Positions 5,881 through 12,740 of a stretch of 18,441 nt of DNA are shown here, piece by piece. Made by a program: the position numbers and the translations under genes. The stretch spans positions 1-18,441 of the forward strand of contig CAZTSJ010000026.1 in NCBI GenBank assembly GCA_964616875.1. Reading direction: 5' to 3'. Under the pieces are notes generated by a model. The model was not told the DNA's origin. It worked only from the letters and a program-made list of their open reading frames with translations, and did no database searches. How positions within the stretch are numbered: position 1 is the first letter of the stretch; each line of letters opens with the position of its first letter. The DNA is from RBG-16-66-20 sp964616875 (GTDB lineage Bacteria > Pseudomonadota > Gammaproteobacteria > Burkholderiales > SG8-39).

Positions 5881-7649
5881 TGCGGCGTCGTGTTCCGCAG
5901 GCGGATATGCAGCTCGCGCAATTGGCGCTCGGTCACCGCTGAAGGCGCGCCGGTGACGAGGTCCTGGCCGCGCTGGGTTTTCGGAAACGCGATCACGTCG
6001 CGGATCGCCTCGGCGCCCGCCATCAGCGCCACCAGGCGGTCGAAACCGAAAGCGATGCCGCCGTGCGGCGGCGCGCCGTACTGCAGCGCCTTCAGCAGGA
6101 AGCCGAATTTCGCGCTCTGATCTTCTTTTGTAATTTTCAATGCATTGAAGACTTTTTGCTGAATTTCCTCGCGGTGGATGCGCACCGAGCCGCCGGCCAC
6201 TTCCCAGCCATTCAGCACCATGTCGTAGGCCTTGGCGTAGGCCTTGCCCGGGTCGGATTCGATGAACGCCTCGTGGCCGTCTTTCGGACTGGTGAAGGGA
6301 TGGTGGCGCGCCTTCCATTCCTTCGTGTCCTCGTCGTACTCGAACATCGGGAAATCCACCACCCACAGCGGCCGCCAGCCCTTTTCGGCAAGGCCGCGGT
6401 CGTGCCCGACTTTCTGCCGCAGCGCGCCGAGGTGGGCGTTGCAGGCCTCGGCCTTGTCGGCGCCGAAGAAAATCAGGTCGCCTGGTTTCGCACTAGTTCT
6501 TTTTACAATTTCGGTTGTAACAGTTTCAGTCAAAAATTTCAGAATTGGTGACTGCAATGCCTGCAATCCATCTCCACCAGTGACCTTGATCCAAGCAAGA
6601 CCCTTAGCACCCAGGGTACGCAGATACTCGGTGTAGGCGTCAATCTCGCTGCGCGAAAGCGTCGCACCGCCGGGGATGCACAGCGCGGCGACGCGGCCGC
6701 CAACCGCATTGGCGGGTCCCGAGAACACCTTGAATTCGACATCCTTCATGACGTCGGTCAACTCGGTCAACTTGAGCGGCACGCGCAAGTCCGGCTTGTC
6801 GACGCCGTAGTCGCGCATCGCATCCTCGTATGCCATTACGGGAAACGGGTCCGGCAACTGGACGCCCAGCACTTCCTTGAACAAGTGGCGTGCGAGCGCC
6901 TCCATCAGCTTGCGGATCGCCAGCTCGTCGAGAAACGAGGTTTCGACGTCGATTTGCGTGAACTCGGGCTGGCGGTCGGCGCGCAGGTCCTCGTCGCGGA
7001 AGCACTTCACGATCTGGTAGTAGCGGTCGAAGCCCGCGATCATGAGCATCTGCTTGAACAGCTGCGGGCTCTGCGGCAGCGCGTAGAAATGCCCTTCGCT
7101 GAGGCGCGAGGGCACGAGGAACTCGCGCGCGCCTTCGGGCGTGGACTTGTAGAGCACCGGCGTCTCGATGTCGATGAAGCCCTGCGCATCGAGAAAACCG
7201 CGCGTCGCCTTGGCCGCCTGGTGGCGCAGGCGCAGGTTCTTCTGCATCACGTCGCGGCGCAGGTCGAGGATGCGATGCTCGAGCCGCACCGACTCCGACA
7301 GGCCCTCCTCGTCGAGCTGGAACGGCGGCGTGAGCGAGGCGTTGAGAATCTCGACTTCGTGCGCCAGCACCTCGATTTCGCCCGAACGCAGGTTCGGGTT
7401 GACGGTGCCCGCGGGGCGCGCGCGCACCAGCCCGGTGATCCTGAGAACGAACTCTCCGCGGACCTTGTCGGCGAGCGCGAAGGCTTCGGCTCGGTCGGGA
7501 TCGCACACCACCTGCGCCAGGCCCTCGCGGTCGCGCAGGTCGATGAAGATCACCCCGCCATGGTCGCGGCGGCGGTGCGCCCAGCCGGTGATGCTGACGC
7601 GCTGGCCGATCTGCGCGGCGCTAAGCTCCCCGCAGTAATGCGTGCGCAT
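5877..7649 (-). CDS. aspS: Aspartyl-tRNA synthetase (predicted non-discriminating)
   Basis: AspRS attaches aspartate to tRNA in the cytoplasm. The 590-residue length fits the bacterial type. It has the N-terminal anticodon-binding fold (MRTHYCGEL to about residue 105), class II motif 2 around FRDEDLRADRQPEFTQID, the bacterial GAD insert around residues 290-410, and motif 3 GIAFGFDRLVALM near the end. Residue 30 is His (RRRDHGG), where E. coli has Leu. His here is a known mark of non-discriminating AspRS, which also charges tRNA-Asn. The ATG at 7649 matches the family start; the open frame up to 8138 overlaps the DUF502 gene. It starts 2 nt after DUF502 and overlaps the RNase gene. Confidence 0.97.
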   Translation of the reverse strand: MRTHYCGELSAAQIGQRVSITGWAHRRRDHGGVIFIDLRDREGLAQVVCDPDRAEAFALADKVRGEFVLRITGLVRARPAGTVNPNLRSGEIEVLAHEVEILNASLTPPFQLDEEGLSESVRLEHRILDLRRDVMQKNLRLRHQAAKATRGFLDAQGFIDIETPVLYKSTPEGAREFLVPSRLSEGHFYALPQSPQLFKQMLMIAGFDRYYQIVKCFRDEDLRADRQPEFTQIDVETSFLDELAIRKLMEALARHLFKEVLGVQLPDPFPVMAYEDAMRDYGVDKPDLRVPLKLTELTDVMKDVEFKVFSGPANAVGGRVAALCIPGGATLSRSEIDAYTEYLRTLGAKGLAWIKVTGGDGLQALQSPILKFLTETVTTEIVKRTSAKPGDLIFFGADKAEACNAHLGALRQKVGHDRGLAEKGWRPLWVVDFPMFEYDEDTKEWKARHHPFTSPKDGHEAFIESDPGKAYAKAYDMVLNGWEVAGGSVRIHREEIQQKVFNALKITKEDQSAKFGFLLKALQYGAPPHGGIAFGFDRLVALMAGAEAIRDVIAFPKTQRGQDLVTGAPSAVTERQLRELHIRLRNTTPQ

Positions 7650-7651
7650 GC

Positions 7652-8269
7652 TTATTTTCCGCTCGCGCCTGGCGGGATCTTGCCGTTGGGCGGCACCACG
7701 CCCATCGAGATGATGTACTTGAGCGCTGCGTCGACGCTCATGTCGAGCTCGATTACGTCCTTGCGCGCGACCACCACGAAGTAGCCGCCGGTCGGGTTGG
7801 GTGTGGTCGGCACATAGACGCTTATGTAATCGCCCGGCAGGTGGGCGGCGATGTCGGCGCCGGGCCTGCCTGTAAGGAAAGCGATTGTCCACATCCCCTC
7901 GTGCGGCCAGCGAACCAGCAGCGCCTTGCGAAACGCCTGGCTGCTGGAAGAGAAAAGGGTGTCGGATATCTGCTTGACACTCGAATAGATCGAGTTCACC
8001 ACCGGAATGCGGTGCAGGACATCGTGCCAGAAATGCACCAGGCGCGCGCCCAGCAGGTTGGCCGTGAGCAGGCCAGTGAGGAACACGATCACCAGCGTCA
8101 TGATGACGCCCATGCCCGGCACGTGCAGGCCGAGCCAATTCTCGGTGCGAAACGCGAGCGGCAGCAGCAACAGGGTCTGGTCGAGCACGTCGACGATGAG
8201 CTTGAGCACCCAGAGCGTGATGACGAGCGGGATCCAGATGAGCAGTCCGGTAATGAGGTGCTTTTTCAT
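7652..8269 (-). CDS. DUF502 family inner-membrane protein
   Basis: This is a 205-residue protein of the DUF502 family, function unknown. Two hydrophobic segments are visible, at about residues 7-38 and 52-73, which place it in the inner membrane. The conserved family core follows: RIPVVNSIYSSVKQISDTL, then GDYISVYVPTTPNPTGGYF near residues 146-165. The ATG at 8269 begins MKKHLITGLLIWIPL, a typical start. Only a weak GAAG serves as ribosome-binding site, and a strong terminator hairpin ends 6 nt upstream. The stop is 2 nt before the aspS start, so the two are translated from one message. The fmdB-DUF502-aspS order is one I recall from betaproteobacteria. Confidence 0.9.
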   Translation of the reverse strand: MKKHLITGLLIWIPLVITLWVLKLIVDVLDQTLLLLPLAFRTENWLGLHVPGMGVIMTLVIVFLTGLLTANLLGARLVHFWHDVLHRIPVVNSIYSSVKQISDTLFSSSSQAFRKALLVRWPHEGMWTIAFLTGRPGADIAAHLPGDYISVYVPTTPNPTGGYFVVVARKDVIELDMSVDAALKYIISMGVVPPNGKIPPGASGK

Positions 8270-8275
8270 GGCTTC

Positions 8276-8305
8276 AAAATAAAAGGCCCGGCAAAACGCC
8301 GGGCC
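8276..8305 (-). terminator. Strong intrinsic terminator between fmdB and DUF502
   Basis: On the minus strand GGCCCGGC and GCCGGGCC form a perfect 8-bp GC stem (8305-8298 and 8292-8285) with a GTTTT loop. TTTTATTTT follows immediately (8284-8276). This is a textbook Rho-independent terminator for transcripts coming through ssb/fmdB. Its U-tract stops only 6 nt before the DUF502 start codon. There is no U-tract in the plus direction, so it is one-way. Confidence 0.9.
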
Positions 8306-8326
8306 GGTTGCGTGGCCCTTTGAAGA

Positions 8327-8656
8327 TCAATTGACGGTGCTGACCGACGTCTTTTTTTCCGTCTTGGTCTCGGTCTTAGTTTCGGTCTTGGTATCTGTCT
8401 TGGTCTCGGATTTTGCTTCCGTCTTCGCTTCAGCCTTGGCTTCGGGCTTCGTCTCGTCCGCCTTCTTCGCGCCGCCGCCCTTGAAGTCGGAGGCATACCA
8501 GCCCGAGCCCTTTAACTGGAAGCCTGCCGCGGTCAGCTGCTTGGCGTACTTCTTCTTGCCGCAGGCCGGGCACTTGGTCAGCGGCGCCTCGCTCAGCTTC
8601 TGGAGATGGTCTTCCTGGTGGCCGCAGGTCGAGCATTTGTACTCGTAGATCGGCAT
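8327..8656 (-). CDS. FmdB-type zinc-ribbon regulatory protein with Lys/Glu/Thr tail
   Basis: This is a 109-residue protein. The first 55 residues are the FmdB/CxxC zinc-ribbon domain: MPIYEYKCSTCG with Cys8 and Cys11, and CPACGKKKY with Cys29 and Cys32, four cysteines placed to bind zinc. The family is annotated as putative regulatory, but its role is unproven. From about residue 63 onward the protein is low complexity, a run of Lys, Glu, Thr and Ala built on KTET-like units (residues 70-103). The tail is highly charged and probably disordered. It lies 54 nt downstream of ssb on the same strand and is followed by an intrinsic terminator, so ssb-fmdB may form one transcript. Confidence 0.9.
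   Translation of the reverse strand: MPIYEYKCSTCGHQEDHLQKLSEAPLTKCPACGKKKYAKQLTAAGFQLKGSGWYASDFKGGGAKKADETKPEAKAEAKTEAKSETKTDTKTETKTETKTEKKTSVSTVN
8348..8449 (-). repeat. Imperfect tandem repeat encoding the KTET-like tail of FmdB
   Basis: The segment encodes residues 70-103 as degenerate 4-residue (12-bp) units with Lys then Thr/Glu/Ala, for example KTDT, KTET, KTET, KTEK. Synonymous codons vary between units, so the repeat is old or kept at protein level rather than a fresh duplication. The base composition is lower in GC than in the surrounding genes. Confidence 0.7.
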
Positions 8657-8710
8657 CGTCGTGATTCAAGTTCCTGAATTGGCTTGGATTATACCGCCAA
8701 CGGTGCTGCC

Positions 8711-9193
8711 TCAGAATGGAATGTCGTCTTCCATGTCGTCGAATTTTCCGGCCGGTTTCTTGGCAGCCGGCTTGGCTTCGCCCTTCGCACCTGCCTCGGC
8801 GTGCGCTTCGCCCCGCGGTTCGCCCGCTCCAGCCCCGCGGGCTTCGCCCGCTCCAGCTCTCGAGCCGAGCATCTGCATGCGGTCGCCGATGATCTCGGTG
8901 CTGTAGCGGTCCTTGCCGGTTTCCTTGTCCTGGTACTTGCGCGTGCGCAAGCGTCCCTCGACGTAGACCTGCGAGCCCTTTTTCAGGTACTCCCCCGAAA
9001 TCTCGGCCAGCTTGCCGAAGAACGCCACCCGGTGCCACTCGGTGGCTTCCTTCTTCTCGCCGCTCGTCTTGTCCTTCCAGGTGTCGGTCGTGGCGACGCT
9101 GATGTTGGTGACCGCCTCGCCGCTTGGCAGGTAGCGCGTTTCCGGATCCCGGCCGAGATTGCCCACGATGATTACTTTGTTTACGGATGCCAT
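8711..9193 (-). CDS. ssb: Single-stranded DNA-binding protein
   Basis: SSB coats single-stranded DNA in replication, repair and recombination. The 160-residue protein has the N-terminal OB fold: MASVNKVIIVGNLGRDPETRY at the start, EWHRVAFFGKLAEI, then KGSQVYVEGRLRTRKYQD, ending near residue 110. A flexible linker rich in Gly, Ala, Glu and Arg follows and contains an 8-residue tandem repeat. The acidic tip ends DDIPF, the conserved docking peptide for partner proteins. The ATG at 9193 has AAGGGG six bases upstream; the longer open frame to 10057 lies across uvrA and is spurious. It diverges from uvrA with a LexA box between them. Confidence 0.98.
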   Translation of the reverse strand: MASVNKVIIVGNLGRDPETRYLPSGEAVTNISVATTDTWKDKTSGEKKEATEWHRVAFFGKLAEISGEYLKKGSQVYVEGRLRTRKYQDKETGKDRYSTEIIGDRMQMLGSRAGAGEARGAGAGEPRGEAHAEAGAKGEAKPAAKKPAGKFDDMEDDIPF

Positions 9194-9212
9194 CACGATC
9201 CCCTTGGTCGAG

Positions 9213-9232
9213 TACTGTACAAATATACAACG
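9213..9232. promoter_or_regulatory. LexA (SOS) box between ssb and uvrA
   Basis: The 20 bases read TACTGTACAAATATACAACG. They fit the CTGT-N8-ACAG consensus except for the last base (ACAA), with the usual AT-rich centre. The box lies 20 nt upstream of the ssb start and 43 nt upstream of the uvrA ATG at 9275. This is the position of the shared operator in E. coli. A weak uvrA promoter may overlap it (TTGGTC at 9204, TACAAC at 9226). Confidence 0.85.
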
Positions 9233-9274
9233 CTTGGCCGCGCGCCGGGTTGACAGTCCCCCCGTACCGTCCGC

Positions 9275-12235
9275 ATGAAAGGGTGGAGTGAGCAGGGGGG
9301 AAAGGCTATAGTAGCAAGTTTCCCTTGCCGAAAATCGCTCTTGGATAACCGTCCCGCAGGCCCCACCGGCGCCACCATTCGCATCCGCGGCGCACGCACG
9401 CACAACCTCAAGAACATCAATCTCGAGCTGCCGCGCGAAAAACTGGTGGTGATCACCGGGCTGTCGGGCTCGGGCAAATCCTCGCTCGCCTTCGACACGC
9501 TGTATGCCGAAGGGCAGCGCCGCTACGTCGAGTCGCTCTCGACTTACGCGCGCCAGTTCCTCGAACTGATGGAGAAACCCGACGTCGACCTGATCGAGGG
9601 CCTCTCGCCCGCCATCGCCATCGAGCAGAAAGCGGCCAGCCACAACCCGCGCTCGACGGTAGGCACCGTGACCGAGATCCACGACTACCTGCGTCTGCTG
9701 TACGCGCGCGTCGGCACGCCCTACTGCCCCGACCACGGCCTCGCGCTCGAAGCACAGACCGTGGCGCAGATGGTGGACCAGGTGCTCGCGCTGCCCGCGG
9801 AGGCGAAGCTCATGATCCTCGCCCCCGTGGTCGCCGGCCGCAAGGGCGAGCAGGCCGAACTGTTCGAGGAACTGCGCGCGCAGGGCTTCACGCGGGTGCG
9901 CGTCGACGGCCGCGTGCATGAATTGGAGAACATGGTTGACGCTCCGCGCCTGGCGAAGAACGCCAAGCACACGGTGGAAGTGGTGGTCGACCGGCTGCGC
10001 GTGCGGCCCGAGCTCAAGCAGCGCGTTGCCGAATCCTTCGAAACCGCGCTGCGCCACGCGGACGGCAGGGCGCTTGTTATTGATTTAGAGAATAAAAAAG
10101 AAATCCTCTTCTCGTCGAAATTTTCCTGCCCGAAATGCGACTACGCGCTGGCCGAACTGGAGCCGCGCCTGTTCTCCTTCAACAATCCGCTGGGCGCCTG
10201 CCCGCGCTGCGACGGCCTGGGCGCGGTGGAATTCTTCGATCCGCGCCGCGTGGTCGCGCACCCGAACCTGAGCCTTGCTGGCGGCGCCATCAAGGGCTGG
10301 GACCGGCGCAACCATTTCTACTACTCGATGCTGACGTCGCTCTCGCGGCATTTCGGCTTCGACATCGAAGCGCCCTGGGAGATGCTCGAGGACGCGACCC
10401 AGGCTCTGATCCTGAACGGTTCGGGCAAGGAGAAGATCGCCTTCCAGTACCTCACCGAGCGCGGCCGCAGCCAGGTGCGCGAGCACGCCTTCGAGGGCGT
10501 GCTACCGAACCTGGAGCGGCGCTTCCGCGAGACCGACTCGGTGGTGGTGCGCGAGGAACTCGCCAAGTTCCGCAATACGCAGACCTGCATGGAATGCCGC
10601 GGCACGCGCCTGCGGCGCGAAGCGCGCCATGTCAGGGTGGCGGCAAGGACTATTTTCGAGATTTCCGCCTTGCCTTTGCGCCTTTGCAGGGATTTCTTTA
10701 CGTCTTTAAGACTTGAAGGCGCAAGGCAACAGATCGCCGAGCGCATCGTGCGCGAGATCGCGAACCGCCTCGAGTTCCTCGTCAACGTAGGCCTCGACTA
10801 CCTCGCGCTGGACCGTGCGGCCGGATCGCTCTCCGGCGGCGAGTCGCAGCGCATCCGGCTCGCCTCGCAGATCGGCTCGGGCCTCACCGGCGTCATGTAT
10901 GTGCTGGATGAGCCCTCCATCGGCCTGCACCAGCGCGACAACGCGCGCCTGATCGATACCCTCAAGCGCCTGAGGGACCTGGGCAACAGCGTGATCGTGG
11001 TCGAGCACGACGAGGAGGCGATTCGCGCCGCGGACTACGTCGTCGACATGGGTCCCGGCGCGGGACATGCGGGCGGGCGCGTCGTCGCCGAGGGCACGCC
11101 CGAACAGATCATTGCGAGCGCGGATTCGCTCACCGGCAAATACCTCGCGCATGCGATCAGCATCGCCATACCGCGGCTGCGCAACAGGCCGGGCGCCAAG
11201 CGCCTGGTGGTGCGCGAGGCGAGCGGCAACAACCTGAAGCGGGCGACGCTCGACCTGCCGGTCGGCCTGTTCGTCTGCGTCACGGGCGTCTCCGGTTCGG
11301 GCAAGTCCACGCTGGTCAACGACACGATGTACGCCGCGGTCGCCCGCCACCTGTACGGCTCGGCCGCCGAACCGGCGCCGCACGAATCGATCGCGGGCCT
11401 GGAACACTTCGACAAGGTGGTGAGCGTCGACCAGAGCCCGATCGGCCGCACGCCGCGCTCCAACCCCGCCACCTACACGGGCCTGTTCACGCCGATCCGC
11501 GAACTCTTTGCCGGCGTGCCGGAAGCGCGCACGCGCGGCTACGACCCGGGGCGCTTTTCCTTCAACATCAAGGGCGGGCGCTGCGAAGCCTGCCAGGGCG
11601 ACGGCGTGACGAAGGTGGCAATGCATTTCCTGCCCGACATCTACGTCGCCTGCGACGTCTGCCACGGCAAGCGCTACAACCGCGAGACACTCGAGATCCG
11701 CTACAAGGGCAAGAACATCCACGAAGTGCTGCAGTTGAACGTGGTCGAGGCGGTGGATTTCTTCTCCGCCGTGCCCACGATCGCGAAGAAGCTCGCGACG
11801 CTCTCCGACGTCGGCCTGGGCTACATCCAGCTCGGCCAGAGCGCGGTCACGCTCTCGGGCGGCGAAGCGCAGCGCGTCAAGCTGTCCCTCGAACTGTCCA
11901 AGCGGGACACGGGCCGCACGCTCTACATCCTGGACGAGCCCACCACCGGCCTGCATTTCCACGACATCGGCCTGCTGCTGCACGTGCTGCACCGGCTGCG
12001 CGATGCGGGCAACACGGTGGTGGTCATCGAGCACAACCTCGATGTCATCAAAACCGCCGACTGGATCATCGACCTCGGACCCGAAGGCGGCGACGGCGGC
12101 GGCAGCATCGTAGCCGCCGGCACGCCCGAGCAGGTGGCGGCGAACCCGGACAGCCAAACCGGGCTGGCACTCAGGCGCGTGTTGAAAAAATCGAAATCAA
12201 AAATTACTTCTTTTCCGGAGCTGACCACGACATGA
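9275..12235 (+). CDS. uvrA: Excinuclease ABC subunit A
   Basis: UvrA is the damage-sensing ATPase of nucleotide excision repair. The 986-codon frame contains two ABC modules. The first has Walker A GLSGSGKS (residues 62-69) and signature LSGGESQR near 519. The second has GVSGSGKST near 671 and LSGGEAQR near 860. Zinc modules CPKCDYAL...CPRCDG and CEACQGDG...CDVCHG are complete. The start is uncertain: family similarity begins at IRIRGARTHNLKN (residue 35), so the first 30 or so residues may not be translated. A TTG at 9341 would give 964 residues. Neither start has a clear ribosome-binding site. An SOS box lies upstream, and the stop overlaps the thioesterase start (ATGA). Confidence 0.97.
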   Translation: MKGWSEQGGKAIVASFPCRKSLLDNRPAGPTGATIRIRGARTHNLKNINLELPREKLVVITGLSGSGKSSLAFDTLYAEGQRRYVESLSTYARQFLELMEKPDVDLIEGLSPAIAIEQKAASHNPRSTVGTVTEIHDYLRLLYARVGTPYCPDHGLALEAQTVAQMVDQVLALPAEAKLMILAPVVAGRKGEQAELFEELRAQGFTRVRVDGRVHELENMVDAPRLAKNAKHTVEVVVDRLRVRPELKQRVAESFETALRHADGRALVIDLENKKEILFSSKFSCPKCDYALAELEPRLFSFNNPLGACPRCDGLGAVEFFDPRRVVAHPNLSLAGGAIKGWDRRNHFYYSMLTSLSRHFGFDIEAPWEMLEDATQALILNGSGKEKIAFQYLTERGRSQVREHAFEGVLPNLERRFRETDSVVVREELAKFRNTQTCMECRGTRLRREARHVRVAARTIFEISALPLRLCRDFFTSLRLEGARQQIAERIVREIANRLEFLVNVGLDYLALDRAAGSLSGGESQRIRLASQIGSGLTGVMYVLDEPSIGLHQRDNARLIDTLKRLRDLGNSVIVVEHDEEAIRAADYVVDMGPGAGHAGGRVVAEGTPEQIIASADSLTGKYLAHAISIAIPRLRNRPGAKRLVVREASGNNLKRATLDLPVGLFVCVTGVSGSGKSTLVNDTMYAAVARHLYGSAAEPAPHESIAGLEHFDKVVSVDQSPIGRTPRSNPATYTGLFTPIRELFAGVPEARTRGYDPGRFSFNIKGGRCEACQGDGVTKVAMHFLPDIYVACDVCHGKRYNRETLEIRYKGKNIHEVLQLNVVEAVDFFSAVPTIAKKLATLSDVGLGYIQLGQSAVTLSGGEAQRVKLSLELSKRDTGRTLYILDEPTTGLHFHDIGLLLHVLHRLRDAGNTVVVIEHNLDVIKTADWIIDLGPEGGDGGGSIVAAGTPEQVAANPDSQTGLALRRVLKKSKSKITSFPELTTT
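10670..10729. repeat. Imperfect inverted repeat inside uvrA
   Basis: The left arm, TTGCCTTTGCGCCTT (10670-10684), pairs with the right arm, AAGGCGCAAGGCAA (10716-10729), over 14 bp with one bulged T. The loop is 31 nt and AT-rich. It lies in a poorly conserved stretch of UvrA just after the TCMECRGTRLRREARHV segment. Compared with E. coli UvrA from memory, the protein gains no more than a residue here, so it is not a simple insertion. Confidence 0.6.
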
Positions 12236-12714
12236 CCCGCTCGCTCACGGTAACCTGGGACGATCCGCTCGCCGCGCACGGCGCGGGACGCAGCCTGAGC
12301 GGCCTCGCCTACATGCAGGAGATGATCGCAGGCCGCATCCCGGTGCCGCCGATCATGAAACTGCTCGGCTATCGCCTGACGCAGGTCGCAGAAGGCCTCG
12401 CAATTTTCGAGTGCAAACCCGGCGAGCAGCATTACAACCCGATTGGCGTGGTGCACGGCGGGCTGGCGATGACGCTGCTCGACTCCGCGATGGGTTGTTG
12501 CGTGCACACGCGCCTGCCGGCCGGCGGCGCCTACACGACGCTCGAAGTGAAGGTGAACCTGGTGCGCGCGATCACGGTGAAGACCGGCGCCATCAAGGCC
12601 ACCGGCCGCGTGATCCACATGGGCGGCAAGACCGCGACCGCGGAAGCGCGTCTGGAGGACGCCGCGGGCAAGCTCTACGCCCACGGCACCACCACCTGTA
12701 TCATCCTCGGCTGA
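12232..12714 (+). CDS. PaaI-family (hot-dog fold) acyl-CoA thioesterase
   Basis: This is a 160-residue cytoplasmic protein of the PaaI/YdiI-type thioesterase family, which hydrolyses acyl- or aryl-CoA esters. The signature HYNPIGVVHGGLAMTLLDSAMG spans residues 67-88, with the conserved HGG and a following Asp at the usual position of the catalytic acid. TTLEVKVNLVRAI and the late GKTATAEARLED complete the hot-dog pattern. The substrate cannot be predicted. The ATG at 12232 forms an ATGA overlap with the uvrA stop, and GGAG lies about 11 bases upstream within uvrA, so it is probably co-translated with uvrA and could share its SOS control. Confidence 0.9.
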   Translation: MTRSLTVTWDDPLAAHGAGRSLSGLAYMQEMIAGRIPVPPIMKLLGYRLTQVAEGLAIFECKPGEQHYNPIGVVHGGLAMTLLDSAMGCCVHTRLPAGGAYTTLEVKVNLVRAITVKTGAIKATGRVIHMGGKTATAEARLEDAAGKLYAHGTTTCIILG

Positions 12715-12740
12715 GGTTCTGCCAGGGCGAGGCGGAGTGG

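Noticed and set aside
6885..7784. 299-residue open frame on the plus strand
   Set aside because: It is antisense to aspS and DUF502, with no recognisable domain; a GC-rich shadow.
7650..8138. Upstream in-frame extension of aspS
   Set aside because: It would add 163 residues overlapping the DUF502 gene; AspRS conservation begins at MRTHYCGEL (7649).
9194..10057. Upstream in-frame extension of ssb
   Set aside because: It runs antisense through uvrA; the family start MASVNKVIIVG and a ribosome-binding site at 9200-9205 fix the start at 9193.
10670..10729. In-frame insertion of a mobile palindrome into uvrA
   Set aside because: The stretch is about the same length as in E. coli UvrA, so no simple insertion is supported; kept only as an inverted repeat.
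10706..12157. 483-residue open frame on the minus strand
   Set aside because: It lies wholly antisense to uvrA, whose ABC and zinc motifs are intact. Its composition is the Arg/Ala/Val/Asp-rich pattern typical of antisense frames in GC-rich genes.
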